Source: an uncultured Pelagibacteraceae bacterium
GTDB lineage: Bacteria > Pseudomonadota > Alphaproteobacteria > Pelagibacterales > Pelagibacteraceae
Assembly: GCA_902550805.1 (NCBI GenBank)
Contig: CACDAL010000005.1
Coordinates: 1-64,000 of the forward strand
Direction of reading: 5' to 3'
Length of the DNA stretch: 64,000 nucleotides
Part shown: piece after piece, positions 18,172-27,684 of the stretch
How positions within the stretch are numbered: position 1 is the first letter of the stretch
How the letters are laid out: every line of letters begins with the position of its first letter
The notes under the pieces: generated by a model
Told to the model about the DNA's origin: nothing
Database searches by the model: none
Seen by the model: only the letters and a program-made list of their open reading frames with translations
Position numbers and translations under genes: made by a program

Positions 18172-19503
18172 TTATTTACCTATACAGAAATCTCTGAAAA
18201 TAGAACCTAAAATCTCTTCAACATCAACTTTCCCAACTATCATTCCCAAGTGTCTAGTGGCTAATCTTAAATCTTCAGCCGCTTTGTCAAAATCTTCTTT
18301 TGAATTTTTTCCCTGAAAATTATTTAAATGAAAAACACACTGTTCCAAATTTTGCCTATGTCTTTCTCTTGTAATTAAAATATCTTCAGATTTAATAAAT
18401 TTATTTTTTAAATTTTCTTTAATAGAATCAATTAAAGTATCTAAATTTTTTTCCTCCTTAATAGACAAATAAATTGGATTATACTGTTTTATTTGGTCGT
18501 CTACATTGGAAACTCCTAGTTCAGATTTATTTACTACGATTAAAGCTTTATCATTAGCTAAATCATTCAAAAATCTAGTAAAATCAGTGCTTTTTGGCTC
18601 TATTACTATTATGTTTAAATCTGCATCTTCAGCTCTTTTTAGTGCTAATTTAATACCTTTTTTTTCAATCTCATCTTTTGAATCTCTTATTCCCGCAGTA
18701 TCAGAAATAATTACTGGGTAGCCATCTAAATTTAGATGCGCTTCAATAACATCTCGCGTGGTTCCTGCTATTTCTGAAACAATTGCAACATCTCTCTTGG
18801 AAAGATAATTTAATAATGATGACTTGCCGGCGTTTGTCGGTCCTAGAATTGCTATCTTAAAACCTTCTCTTATTCGCTCTCCAACTTTTTGATCATTTAA
18901 TATTTTTTCTATTTCTTTTTTAATTTCTTCCGAATCTTTTTTAATTTTTTTTACTATATCTTCTGGGAGATCATCTTCGGGAAAATCAATTTTTGCCTCC
19001 ACGTTTGATAAAATTTTTAAAAGTTTTTCTCTTAAAGAATTAAATTTATCTGAACTTTTTCCAAACATTATTTTTATTGCTTGCTGCCTTTGAATTTCTG
19101 TTTCAGAAGAAATCAAATCTGAAATACTTTCTGCCTTAAGCATATTTATTTTCCCATTTTGAAATGCAATTTTAGTAAATTCACCTGGTTCCGCTAACCT
19201 ACAATTTTCAATTTTTGATATTGATTTCTGTATTGCTTCAATAACGGCTCGACTACCGTGTACATGAAATTCTGCCATATCTTCACCTGTGTAGCTCTGT
19301 GGAGCGGGAAACCATATAATTATACCCTCATCTATAAGCTCATTATTGCCGATTTTGCTAATCTTTTTAAGAGTGGCCACTCTAGGTTTTGGTAAATCTC
19401 CAGATGTTAATTTTGAAATAACATTTCTTGTTTCGGGACCAGATATTCTAATTACAGCTATACCAGATACTCCAGGTCCAGAAGAAAGGGCATAAATTGT
19501 CAT
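18172..19503 (-). CDS. mnmE: tRNA modification GTPase MnmE
   Basis: A 443-residue GTPase (TrmE), partner of MnmG. The N-terminal tetrahydrofolate-binding domain starts TIYALSSGPGVSGIAVIRISG. The G domain has GPTNAGKSSLLN (G1), AGTTRDVIE (G2), DTAGIRD (G3) and VNKSE (G4), and the protein ends in the essential C-terminal motif CIGK. It catalyses the first step of wobble-uridine cmnm5 formation. It lies between a GT41 glycosyltransferase gene (35 bp upstream) and mnmG. In Caulobacter-type origin regions mnmE directly follows rho, so the GT41 gene looks inserted. Confidence 0.98.
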   Translation of the reverse strand: MTIYALSSGPGVSGIAVIRISGPETRNVISKLTSGDLPKPRVATLKKISKIGNNELIDEGIIIWFPAPQSYTGEDMAEFHVHGSRAVIEAIQKSISKIENCRLAEPGEFTKIAFQNGKINMLKAESISDLISSETEIQRQQAIKIMFGKSSDKFNSLREKLLKILSNVEAKIDFPEDDLPEDIVKKIKKDSEEIKKEIEKILNDQKVGERIREGFKIAILGPTNAGKSSLLNYLSKRDVAIVSEIAGTTRDVIEAHLNLDGYPVIISDTAGIRDSKDEIEKKGIKLALKRAEDADLNIIVIEPKSTDFTRFLNDLANDKALIVVNKSELGVSNVDDQIKQYNPIYLSIKEEKNLDTLIDSIKENLKNKFIKSEDILITRERHRQNLEQCVFHLNNFQGKNSKEDFDKAAEDLRLATRHLGMIVGKVDVEEILGSIFRDFCIGK

Positions 19504-19537
19504 TAATCTACTATAACAGCAAATTAGAAAAATATTC

Positions 19538-21235
19538 CTATGAATTTTTATAAGTTTTATAAACTTCTATAAGTAAATTACTGAAATTTAATGCAAAGTT
19601 CTTTGAATTAAACAAGGGTGTTTTAAGAATACCCTTATAAATTTTATATCTTTCTTCTTCCAGTTTTACTAAATTTTCTGACAAAAAAATTGCTTTGTTG
19701 ATGTAGTCATGTTGATCAGAAGAAATAAAGAAGTCCATGCCGGCATTCTTCATAATGCTTTCTCCGCATCTAGAATTAAAATTAAAACCTTTTATAGTTA
19801 AAACAGGAACATTCATCCATAAAGATTCAAATGAGGTAGTAACTCCATTATACGGGAATGTGTCTAAAGAAATATCAACTTTATTATATAATTTTAAATG
19901 TTCTTCTAAATCAGGATAATCCAAACGATCCAAAATTATTACTGATTCATCAACATTATATTTTTTAAATTTTTTTTTTATTTCTTCTTTATCTAAATTA
20001 TTTGATGATTTTAAAATTAATTTTGAATTATTAATTTTACTTAAAATCTTACTCCAAATTTCCAATGTTTCTTCTGATACTTTCATAAAATTACCAAAAC
20101 AACCGAAAGTTATAAATCCATTTTTTTTAAGTGGTGTAGAATTAAACTTTCTTTCAAATTTAAAACCTGAGTGACAATTCCATATTTCAGGTAATCTTAT
20201 TATTTTTTCAGAATAAAATTTTTCCTCATTTTTATAAATCAAATTTTTGTCAGCAACTAGATAATCGATAGATTCAAATCCTATTGTATTACAATACGCA
20301 AGCCAAGATAATTGAATGGGGCATATCCTTGAATTAAAAATTCCTATTCTTTCGGCAGATGTTAAGCCCATTAAATCGATTAATATTTGTATTTTTTCTT
20401 TTTGAATTACATTTATTACATCTTTATTTTTTAAATCACCAATATCATACCAATTATCAAATTCTTTTTTTATTGAATTTTTAACTTCGTCATTATTTTT
20501 CGATAAAGAAAATCCATAGGTTTGAAATTTTTCTTTATCTAAATACTTAAATGTATTTTTTATAAAATATGTAATTGAATGCCCAGATTTAAAGTCAGTT
20601 GCTACAAAACCAACTTTTATTTTATTATTTTTCTTATAATCGATTTTCGGAATAGATAGAGTTTTGTATTTAGGAAAATAATTCTTGAGTGTTTTTGAAT
20701 ATCGAAAATAATCATTCTGATCCCAATCATAAATATAGTTATTCGTAAAAGCATATTTACATCTTATAATTTTAGATTTTGATTCTTGACTGATTAATTT
20801 TTTTAATATTTTCAGCATTTTTTTATGATCTAACAAGTATTTGTATAGATCCGTTCCTATAACTAAAAATCTTTCATTGTTATTAAAAATCTTTTCAGCT
20901 TCTAAATACATTTTTTCTGCTTTCCTTAAATGATTAAGTAATCCTTGATATTTATTAGAATTCAAAACACATACCGAAATTAAATTACAAAGACCTTCAA
21001 GGCCATAAAGGTGAGTTTTTGCTTTTAAATAACAATCTTCGAAGTCTGCCAATGACGAAAAAAAATCTTCTTTTGTTTTATTTGGTTTTAGTACTTTGCT
21101 TAGCCCTACCAAGTTAGATAAAGGAGCCGGTCTTTCAGATATATCTGTAAATTTTTCAGCTTTATTAATTAATTCTTGATATTTTTTTTGTAAAAAAAGA
21201 TCTTTAATATTCTGAGCTAAAATTTTACTAATCAT
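19538..21235 (-). CDS. GT41 (O-GlcNAc transferase/SPINDLY-type) glycosyltransferase
   Basis: A 565-residue protein. The N-terminal ~180 residues are helical and TPR-like but weak. The C-terminal part is a GT41 catalytic domain: [20 protein letters not shown] (OGT-type GFVS.DF...HS), [52 protein letters not shown], and the UDP-sugar site [23 protein letters not shown]. Such enzymes transfer GlcNAc or other sugars to Ser/Thr of proteins. It sits between rho and mnmE. A related enzyme lies at 60798-62477. Acceptor and sugar are unknown. Confidence 0.85.
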   Translation of the reverse strand: MISKILAQNIKDLFLQKKYQELINKAEKFTDISERPAPLSNLVGLSKVLKPNKTKEDFFSSLADFEDCYLKAKTHLYGLEGLCNLISVCVLNSNKYQGLLNHLRKAEKMYLEAEKIFNNNERFLVIGTDLYKYLLDHKKMLKILKKLISQESKSKIIRCKYAFTNNYIYDWDQNDYFRYSKTLKNYFPKYKTLSIPKIDYKKNNKIKVGFVATDFKSGHSITYFIKNTFKYLDKEKFQTYGFSLSKNNDEVKNSIKKEFDNWYDIGDLKNKDVINVIQKEKIQILIDLMGLTSAERIGIFNSRICPIQLSWLAYCNTIGFESIDYLVADKNLIYKNEEKFYSEKIIRLPEIWNCHSGFKFERKFNSTPLKKNGFITFGCFGNFMKVSEETLEIWSKILSKINNSKLILKSSNNLDKEEIKKKFKKYNVDESVIILDRLDYPDLEEHLKLYNKVDISLDTFPYNGVTTSFESLWMNVPVLTIKGFNFNSRCGESIMKNAGMDFFISSDQHDYINKAIFLSENLVKLEEERYKIYKGILKTPLFNSKNFALNFSNLLIEVYKTYKNS

Positions 21236-21272
21236 TATTAATTAATAATTTAAGTAAAATTAAATATAATGT

Positions 21273-22544
21273 CTATGAAGGTTTATTCATAGAATTAAAG
21301 AATTCTGCATTATTCTTTGTACTTTTTAATTTTGAATTAATAAATTCTATTGCATCCATCGCACCCATCGGAGCTATAATTCTTCTTAACACATTCATTT
21401 TTTGGAGATCATTTTTATCAAATAATAATTCTTCTCTCCTTGTGCCAGACTTCGTTATATCCATAGCAGGAAAAATTCTTTTTTCGGATATTTTCCTATC
21501 TAATATAGTTTCACTATTTCCAGTACCTTTAAATTCTTCAAAAATAACTTCATCCATTCTGCTTCCTGTATCAATCAACGCAGTAGCAATAATCGTCAAA
21601 GAACCTCCTTCTTCTATATTTCTAGCAGCACCAAAAAATCTTTTTGGTCTTTGTAGGGCATTCGCATCGACACCTCCTGTTAAAACTTTACCTGAACTTG
21701 GAACTACAGCATTGTAAGCTCTGCCCAATCTAGTTATTGAATCTAATAAAATTACCACATCTTTTTTATGTTCTGTTAATCTCTTAGCTTTCTCAATTAC
21801 CATTTCCGCTACTGCGACATGCCGTTGAGCCGGTTCATCAAAAGTAGAACTTATAACTTCTCCTTTTACTGTTCTTTGCATATCAGTTACTTCTTCAGGT
21901 CTTTCATCAATTAATAAAACCATTAAATAACACTCTGGATGGTTTGCTGTTATAGAATTTGCGATACTCTGTAATATCATTGTTTTACCTGCCTTGGGGG
22001 GCGATATAATTAATGACCTTTGTCCTTTTCCTATTGGACTAACCAAATCAATTAATCTTGGGGTAAGATCCGGTTTTTTTTCTACTTTATTTGATTCCAC
22101 TTCCATCACAAATGGTTTGTTAGGGTATAGAGGGGTTAAATTATCAAAAGCAATTTTGTGTTTAAAATTAGCAGGTTCTTCAAAATTTATCTTACTAACT
22201 TGCAATAGAGCAAAATATCTTTCTCCATCCTTTGGTGATCTTATGGGGCCTTCTACCGTATCACCAGTTCTTAAACCGAACCTTCTTATTTGACTTGGGC
22301 TAACATAAATATCATCTGCCCCAGGAAGATAGTTTGATTCCATTGCTCTAAGAAAACCAAAACCATCTTGGAGTAATTGTAATACTCCTCCACCAGTTAT
22401 TTCTTCACCTTTTTCTGCTAATTTTTTTAAAATAGCAAAATAAATTTCCTGTCTTCTTAGTGTGCTTGCGTTTTCAATTCCAAGCTTTTCAGCTTCAGCT
22501 ATTAACGTTTCAGAGCCTTTTTCTTTTAAATCTTGTATATTCAT
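21273..22544 (-). CDS. rho: Transcription termination factor Rho
   Basis: A 423-residue hexameric RNA helicase. The N-terminal Rho-N helix region, the cold-shock RNA-binding domain ([35 protein letters not shown]), Walker [44 protein letters not shown] and [22 protein letters not shown] are all present. It terminates untranslated transcripts, which matters here because intrinsic hairpins are scarce in the window. The 88-bp gap before the hemG end holds no gene that I can see. Confidence 0.99.
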   Translation of the reverse strand: MNIQDLKEKGSETLIAEAEKLGIENASTLRRQEIYFAILKKLAEKGEEITGGGVLQLLQDGFGFLRAMESNYLPGADDIYVSPSQIRRFGLRTGDTVEGPIRSPKDGERYFALLQVSKINFEEPANFKHKIAFDNLTPLYPNKPFVMEVESNKVEKKPDLTPRLIDLVSPIGKGQRSLIISPPKAGKTMILQSIANSITANHPECYLMVLLIDERPEEVTDMQRTVKGEVISSTFDEPAQRHVAVAEMVIEKAKRLTEHKKDVVILLDSITRLGRAYNAVVPSSGKVLTGGVDANALQRPKRFFGAARNIEEGGSLTIIATALIDTGSRMDEVIFEEFKGTGNSETILDRKISEKRIFPAMDITKSGTRREELLFDKNDLQKMNVLRRIIAPMGAMDAIEFINSKLKSTKNNAEFFNSMNKPS

Positions 22545-22632
22545 GTTTGGGGATTTTTGTTTGTTAGATAATATTAATATATATACTGAACTATAAATTT
22601 CAACCCCTATTAATCTATCAAATTAATATTTA

Positions 22633-23163
22633 TTAAGCTAAAATTTCATCTATTTTTCTAGTAAAATCATCTACTTTATACCAATCAGTAAATTCATAAG
22701 ATTTCGAGGTATCAGTAGGACCCTTGGTTATAAACATTATTAGTCTAATAATTTGCCTATCTAAAAAACTATATTTTGGATAATCAATTTTTCCTGCAAA
22801 AACCTCTTTTTTGTTGGGATTCCATTTAGTTAATTTTAAAAATTTTATTACATAAGGATTCGTTTCTGGTGAACTTTTCTCTTCTTTTCTAGCAACCACA
22901 TTCACCGAAAAAAAAACACTTTTTTTCTTTTTTAAAGTTTCTAAATTTTCTTTAATAAAATTCAAAACAGAAGGACTGTGTTTACCATAACGAATGCTCG
23001 CCCCGATAGTTATAACTTCATAAGGTTGGAGATTTTCTTTTATGGCTTCGTCAATTTCAAGTAATTTTGTTTGATTGTTAAATTTAGATAAACTTTTAAT
23101 TCTTTCACAAATCAGTTTTGTCTGCCCATCTGTGGTTGAATATATAATTAATCTTTTAAACAT
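22633..23163 (-). CDS. hemG: HemG-type protoporphyrinogen IX dehydrogenase
   Basis: A 176-residue flavodoxin-fold enzyme that oxidises protoporphyrinogen IX to protoporphyrin IX using FMN and the quinone pool. Residues MFKRLIIYSTTDGQTKLI form the FMN-binding loop. GASIRYGKHSP, FSVNVVARKEEKSSPETNPY and the long insert with DRQIIRLIMFITKGPTDT followed by YTDW-like EFTDWYKV match E. coli HemG closely. It overlaps hemH by 8 bp in a hemE-hemH-hemG operon. Most alphaproteobacteria carry the unrelated membrane enzyme HemJ at this place, so this looks like gene displacement. Confidence 0.92.
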   Translation of the reverse strand: MFKRLIIYSTTDGQTKLICERIKSLSKFNNQTKLLEIDEAIKENLQPYEVITIGASIRYGKHSPSVLNFIKENLETLKKKKSVFFSVNVVARKEEKSSPETNPYVIKFLKLTKWNPNKKEVFAGKIDYPKYSFLDRQIIRLIMFITKGPTDTSKSYEFTDWYKVDDFTRKIDEILA

Positions 23164-24190
23164 TTAATTGACAAGGACATTTGGTAAAACTAGAAGGACA
23201 TCTGTTTTTGGGTGTATATAAATTATCATTAAATTTATAATTATCTTTATTTAAAATTAGATTTGTCAAGCTTTGAATAAAATTTTCATTTACTCCTAAA
23301 GCCTCTATTCTTGTATAATTTTTACATCCATTTTTTTTTGCTAATTTCTCATATTCAATATCTAATTCTACTAAAGTTTCAGAATGTTCAGATACAAAAG
23401 CTATAGGCACTATAACCAAATGTTTCCCTTTTTTTGAATTTTCTACAATCACATCTTCCGTTGATGGTCCGATCCATTTTAAAGGACCAACTCTGCTTTG
23501 GTAACTTAAAATATAATCAATTTCATGATCATTAATTTCTTCCATAATTTTTTTAACACCTTGTTCGACCTGCCATTGATATGGATCTCCATTTTTTATA
23601 TTTTTTTCCGGCAAACCATGAGCGGAAAAAATTAATTTAAAGTTATTTATTCCTTTAATTTTTTTTTTAATCAATTCTGTATGTGCCTTTATAAAATTAG
23701 TATCTCCCGGATAACAACAAATAGTACTTGTATTCACATTTAGATTATTTTTTTTTGCAATTTCTTTCCATTCTAAAATTGATGAACCCGAAGTTGCTGC
23801 TGAATATTGAGGATACAAAGGAAGTAAAACTATTTCAGATGGATTAAAATCTTTTACTAATTTTACTGTTTCGGAAGCTCTTGGGTGCCAACATCTCATA
23901 GTAATAAAAACCTTATATAAAAGGACTTTTTGATCTTTATTAAGAGATTGTTCCAAACAATCCGCCTGTTTTTGAGTTAGCTTTAATATTGGAGAAGATC
24001 CTCCAATTTCTTTATAAATATTTTTTGCAATAGGAGTTCTTTTTTTTGAAATTAATTTTGCTAGAGGGTATCTTAAAAATGAAGGTAAGTTTAATATTGC
24101 TGGATCATTAAATAGATTAAATAAAAAAGGTTCAACACTTTCTAATTTATCTGGGCCACCAAGATTAAATAATATTACTGCAACTTTCAT
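23156..24190 (-). CDS. hemH: Ferrochelatase
   Basis: A 344-residue enzyme inserting ferrous iron into protoporphyrin IX, the last step of haem b synthesis. The N-terminal VILFNLGGPDKLESVEPFLFNLFND, the YPQYSAATSGS block, the catalytic histidine in IFSAHGLPEKNIKNGDPY, and YQSRVGPLKWIGPSTED are diagnostic. Cysteines near the C-terminus (RCPSSFTKCPCQ) resemble the iron-sulfur ligands found in some ferrochelatases. It overlaps hemE by 4 bp and hemG by 8 bp. Confidence 0.98.
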   Translation of the reverse strand: MKVAVILFNLGGPDKLESVEPFLFNLFNDPAILNLPSFLRYPLAKLISKKRTPIAKNIYKEIGGSSPILKLTQKQADCLEQSLNKDQKVLLYKVFITMRCWHPRASETVKLVKDFNPSEIVLLPLYPQYSAATSGSSILEWKEIAKKNNLNVNTSTICCYPGDTNFIKAHTELIKKKIKGINNFKLIFSAHGLPEKNIKNGDPYQWQVEQGVKKIMEEINDHEIDYILSYQSRVGPLKWIGPSTEDVIVENSKKGKHLVIVPIAFVSEHSETLVELDIEYEKLAKKNGCKNYTRIEALGVNENFIQSLTNLILNKDNYKFNDNLYTPKNRCPSSFTKCPCQLNV

Positions 24191-25188
24191 TTATAATTTC
24201 TTACAATATGAATTAGTTCTGTTACCAGATTTATTTTCGTTTCTGGTAAAATTCCATGTCCCAAATTAAATACATATGGATGATCTTTAAATATTTCTAA
24301 ATATTTTTCAGTTTCTTTTTTAAGTTTATTTTTATCAGTTAACAAAATTTTTGGATCCATTCCTCCTTGGACAGGGATTTTAATTTCCTTTACTATTTTT
24401 TTAGGATCAACATCATAATCAATATTAACCATATCGGGTTTCACTATTTCACAATAATTTTTATAATCTTTAATACCTCTAGGAAAACAAATTACAGGCA
24501 CTCCTAATTCTCTTGTATATTCAACAAGATTTAAAGTTGGATTATATATATATTTATCTAAATTTTCTTTCACCAATCCTGCCCAACTATCAAAGATTTG
24601 TATAATATTAGCTCCGGCGTTTACTTGATTTTTGATATGAATTTTTAAAAATTTTTCAATAATATTAATTAAATTATTAATTAAAACTTCATCACTAAAA
24701 AAGTTATCTGAAAGATTTTTTTTAGGAGACATTTTATTAATCATGTAAACAAGAATTGTCCAAGGCGCTCCTACAAAACCAATTAAATCCTTATTTTTTA
24801 ATATTTCATTTTTTGATGTTATTGAAATTAAATTATAAATTGATTTTAAATTCTTATTAAAATCTTCTTCATTAATATTTTCTAATTTTATTAAATCTAA
24901 AACACCTAATTTTGGCCCAAAGTTTTTTTCAAAAACAACCTCCTGTCCCAAACCATAAGGAACCATTAAAATATCCGAAAAAATTATAGCAGCATCAAAT
25001 CCAAACCTTTTTATTGGTTGTAGAGTAATTTCAGAAGACAAGTCTTCATTTAGACATAACTTTATAAAATCTTGATTATTTTTTCTTATTTCTTTAAATT
25101 CAGGTAAATACCTACCCGCTTGTCTCATTAACCAGATGGGGTTTGATTTAGTGTCTTTGTTTACAATACATTTTTTAATTGGATTCAT
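24187..25188 (-). CDS. hemE: Uroporphyrinogen decarboxylase
   Basis: A 333-residue cytoplasmic enzyme converting uroporphyrinogen III to coproporphyrinogen III. The N-terminal signature PIWLMRQAGRYLPEFKEIR, the DAAIIFSDILMVPYGLG segment, FVGAPWTILVYM, IQIFDSWAG and the C-terminal FNLGHGILPET are all conserved. The gene borders the 286-bp putative origin and runs away from it, exactly as hemE does at the Caulobacter and Rickettsia origins. It heads the hemE-hemH-hemG operon. Confidence 0.98.
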   Translation of the reverse strand: MNPIKKCIVNKDTKSNPIWLMRQAGRYLPEFKEIRKNNQDFIKLCLNEDLSSEITLQPIKRFGFDAAIIFSDILMVPYGLGQEVVFEKNFGPKLGVLDLIKLENINEEDFNKNLKSIYNLISITSKNEILKNKDLIGFVGAPWTILVYMINKMSPKKNLSDNFFSDEVLINNLINIIEKFLKIHIKNQVNAGANIIQIFDSWAGLVKENLDKYIYNPTLNLVEYTRELGVPVICFPRGIKDYKNYCEIVKPDMVNIDYDVDPKKIVKEIKIPVQGGMDPKILLTDKNKLKKETEKYLEIFKDHPYVFNLGHGILPETKINLVTELIHIVRNYK

Positions 25189-25474
25189 ATAATAATAGAT
25201 AAATAAATATTAATTGTATTAGTATTATGAAATGTGAATAACGTAAATTACTGAATTATCACATTTTATTAAGCAATTATTAACATAGGTATTATTAAAA
25301 AAATTGTATTTTTAAACATTAATTGGCTAAATATTTAGTTATTAACAATAATCTTTAAAAGTTATCATCATTTATATTTATGTGGAATTTAGACCATATT
25401 TATTGATTAATTTACATGTCGGAAACAAATCTATATTTTTGTTATTAAACTTATAGTTTATAAACATCTTATAC
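25189..25474. other. Putative chromosomal replication origin (oriC)
   Basis: This 286-bp gap, the longest in the window without a gene, lies between divergent hemE and ppsR. That is the same interval that holds the origin in Caulobacter and Rickettsia. It is extremely AT-rich, contains a DnaA-box match (25233-25241), AT tracts able to unwind (about 25301-25360), and a TTAA-N7-TTAA element at 25269-25283. Genes for 11 kb left and 4 kb right point away from it. ParABS is nearby. Only one good DnaA box was found by eye, so the evidence is mostly positional. Confidence 0.62.
25233..25241 (-). promoter_or_regulatory. Candidate DnaA box
   Basis: TGTGAATAA reads TTATTCACA on the minus strand, matching the TTATNCACA DnaA-box consensus at every position. 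It lies in the hemE-ppsR gap, 45 bp from the hemE start. A single 9-mer could occur by chance in such AT-rich DNA. Confidence 0.5.
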
Positions 25475-26302
25475 ATGGAAAACGAACATCAAATATACTT
25501 AATTTCTGATTCTACAGGAGAAACTCTTGATAGAATATTTATAGCCCTTAAAGCCCAATTTGAAAATTTTGAACACCAAACTAATCATCTTTCATTTACA
25601 AGAACCGAAAACCAAATTCTTAAAATACTAGAAGATGTGAATAAAAAAAAAAATCCTATAATCTTATATACTATAGTTAATAATAAATTGGCAAAATTTC
25701 TTACTGACCAATCTAAAAAAAGAAATATTCCTTGTTTTGGTGTTTTAGGAAATCTTATTTTAAATTTTTCAAAAGTTTTAAATAAAAAAGCAACCCACGA
25801 ACCAAGCGGACAACACGCTTTAAACGAAGAATATTATGACAGGATTGAAGCAATACAGTTTACTATGAACCACGACGATGGTAACAAAATTGAGGATATA
25901 GAAAAAGCTGACATTATACTTCTTGGTGTAAGCAGAACTAGCAAAACACCAACATCTATTTATCTTGCAAATAGAGGTTATAAAACTTCTAATATTCCTA
26001 TAGTGAATGAAAAGTCTATACCAGAAAAAATTACAAATAAAAATTTTAAATCTTGCATAGTTGGTTTAATATTTGAAGCGGAAAGACTTCACGATGTAAG
26101 AAAAAATAGACTTTCATCTTTAAAAGAAAAAGAAAATATAGATTATATAGATATAGATGTAATTAGAAAAGAAATTGAAAATTCAAAAAAAATATTTAAA
26201 AAAAATCAATGGCCAATGATTGATGTTACTAGAAAATCAGTTGAGGAAACCGCTGCATCAGTTATTAAAATTTATGAAATAATGAATAAAAAAAATGCCT
26301 AG
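25475..26302 (+). CDS. ppsR: Pyruvate, phosphate dikinase regulatory protein (DUF299)
   Basis: A 275-residue bifunctional kinase/pyrophosphorylase that inactivates and reactivates PEP synthase or pyruvate phosphate dikinase. The start HQIYLISDSTGETLDRI, the EPSGQHALNEEYYDRIEAIQFTMNHDDG block and the P-loop GVSRTSKTPTSIYLANRGYK (about 152-171) are family hallmarks. It is the first gene rightward of the putative origin, the position of RP001 in Rickettsia. It overlaps maf by 8 bp. Which of the two target enzymes it controls cannot be told here. Confidence 0.95.
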   Translation: MENEHQIYLISDSTGETLDRIFIALKAQFENFEHQTNHLSFTRTENQILKILEDVNKKKNPIILYTIVNNKLAKFLTDQSKKRNIPCFGVLGNLILNFSKVLNKKATHEPSGQHALNEEYYDRIEAIQFTMNHDDGNKIEDIEKADIILLGVSRTSKTPTSIYLANRGYKTSNIPIVNEKSIPEKITNKNFKSCIVGLIFEAERLHDVRKNRLSSLKEKENIDYIDIDVIRKEIENSKKIFKKNQWPMIDVTRKSVEETAASVIKIYEIMNKKNA

Positions 26303-26876
26303 TATTATTCTTGCCTCTAAAAGCAAAATTAGAAAAGAAATTTTAAAAAAAAATAACATAAATTGTAAAGTTGAACCTTCATATGTTGACGAAAATCAAA
26401 TAAAAGAAAGTCTTTTGAATGAAGGTGCTTCGCCAGAATTAATTTCTAAAAATCTAGCAGAATTAAAAGCAAATAAAGTGAGTCAGAAAAAAAATGGAGA
26501 ATTGGTTTTAGGAGCAGATAGCGTAATTGATTTAGAAGGAGAATTAATATCAAAACCAAGTAATAGAGATGACGCAATGATGATTTTGAAAAAATTAAAT
26601 GGAAAAAAACATTACTTAATAAGTTCTGTTTGTATTTCTAAAAATGCCTCGATGATTTGGAATTATACTGATAAAGCCGCATTAACTATGAAAAATATAT
26701 CAGAAAAAGAGCTTGAAGATTATCTAGCTAAGATTTCCGATGAAAAATTATATGCTTATAATGTTTATCAAATTGAAGGCGAAGGAAGATCTTTATTTGC
26801 CAGCATAGAAGGAGATGAGGATACAATTATGGGTTTGCCTATAAAAAAAATTAAGGAATATTTAAATTCTTTATGA
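26295..26876 (+). CDS. maf: Maf-family nucleotide pyrophosphatase
   Basis: A 193-residue house-cleaning nucleoside triphosphate pyrophosphatase. The N-terminal IILASKSKIRKEIL signature, LAELKANKVSQK, LGADSVIDLEGELISKPSNRDDA and YNVYQIEGEGRSLFASIEGDEDTIMGLPI are all family motifs. Maf proteins hydrolyse non-canonical or modified pyrimidine nucleotides. The gene overlaps both ppsR (8 bp) and aroE (4 bp) in the conserved origin-right cluster. Confidence 0.94.
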   Translation: MPSIILASKSKIRKEILKKNNINCKVEPSYVDENQIKESLLNEGASPELISKNLAELKANKVSQKKNGELVLGADSVIDLEGELISKPSNRDDAMMILKKLNGKKHYLISSVCISKNASMIWNYTDKAALTMKNISEKELEDYLAKISDEKLYAYNVYQIEGEGRSLFASIEGDEDTIMGLPIKKIKEYLNSL

Positions 26877-27667
26877 TTAAAAAATATTTAGTTATAGGAA
26901 ATCCCATTGAACATTCTTTATCGCCCAAGCTTCACAATCATTGGTTAAAAAAAAATAATATTGATGCTGTTTATGATAAAAAAAAAATAGATGAGAATGA
27001 TTTAAAGAATATTGTTTCTGAAATCAAAGAAGAAAAAATAAGTGGCATCAATGTAACGGTGCCATTTAAAAAATCAATCATCCCATTTTTAGATGAACTA
27101 AGTTTTGAAGCGAACGAAACACAGTCCGTTAACACAATTTATTTAAAGAATGGTAAAGTAATCGGTCATAATACCGATATAGCGGGTTTTGAACTCAATA
27201 TTAGACATTGTAAATATGATGTTAAAGGTAAAAAAGTACTTATTTTAGGAGCCGGAGGAGTAGTTCCTTCTATAATTTTTTCCCTTATTAAAATGAAAGT
27301 ATCAAAAATTATTATTAGCAATAGAACTAAAAAAAAAGCAGAAGATTTAAAAAATTATTTTAAGGATATAGATATAGTTGATTGGGGCGTGGTTACTAAT
27401 TTTGATATGATTATTAATGCGACAAGCATTGGATTAAAAAATGAAGATAAAATTAATTTCGATTATTCTGCCGTGGGTATGGATAAATTTTTTTATGATG
27501 TTATTTATAATCCAAAAGAAACAATTTTTTTGAAGAGAGCAAAATTATTTGGGAACAGAACTGAAAATGGGAAAATGATGTTTATTTATCAAGCGCATCA
27601 AGCATTTACTATCTGGCACAATATAATGCCAGATATAGACGAAGAAACTATTAAATTATTAGATTAA
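26873..27667 (+). CDS. aroE: Shikimate dehydrogenase
   Basis: A 264-residue NADP-dependent enzyme reducing 3-dehydroshikimate in aromatic amino-acid synthesis. The shikimate-binding start LVIGNPIEHSLSPKLHNHWL, the catalytic GINVTVPFKKSIIPFLDELS, HNTDIAGFELN and the NADP loop LILGAGGVVPSIIFSL with ISNRTKKKAEDL are clear. The C-terminal FIYQAHQAFTIWHNIMP closes the fold. It overlaps maf by 4 bp. The next gene in the usual cluster is coaE, but an SDR gene intervenes. Confidence 0.97.
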   Translation: MIKKYLVIGNPIEHSLSPKLHNHWLKKNNIDAVYDKKKIDENDLKNIVSEIKEEKISGINVTVPFKKSIIPFLDELSFEANETQSVNTIYLKNGKVIGHNTDIAGFELNIRHCKYDVKGKKVLILGAGGVVPSIIFSLIKMKVSKIIISNRTKKKAEDLKNYFKDIDIVDWGVVTNFDMIINATSIGLKNEDKINFDYSAVGMDKFFYDVIYNPKETIFLKRAKLFGNRTENGKMMFIYQAHQAFTIWHNIMPDIDEETIKLLD

Positions 27668-27684
27668 TGAAAAAATAAATATTT

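Noticed and set aside
25189..25474. Riboswitch or small RNA in the hemE-ppsR gap
   Set aside because: No GC-containing stems or conserved aptamer core could be seen; the AT-rich content and context fit an origin better.
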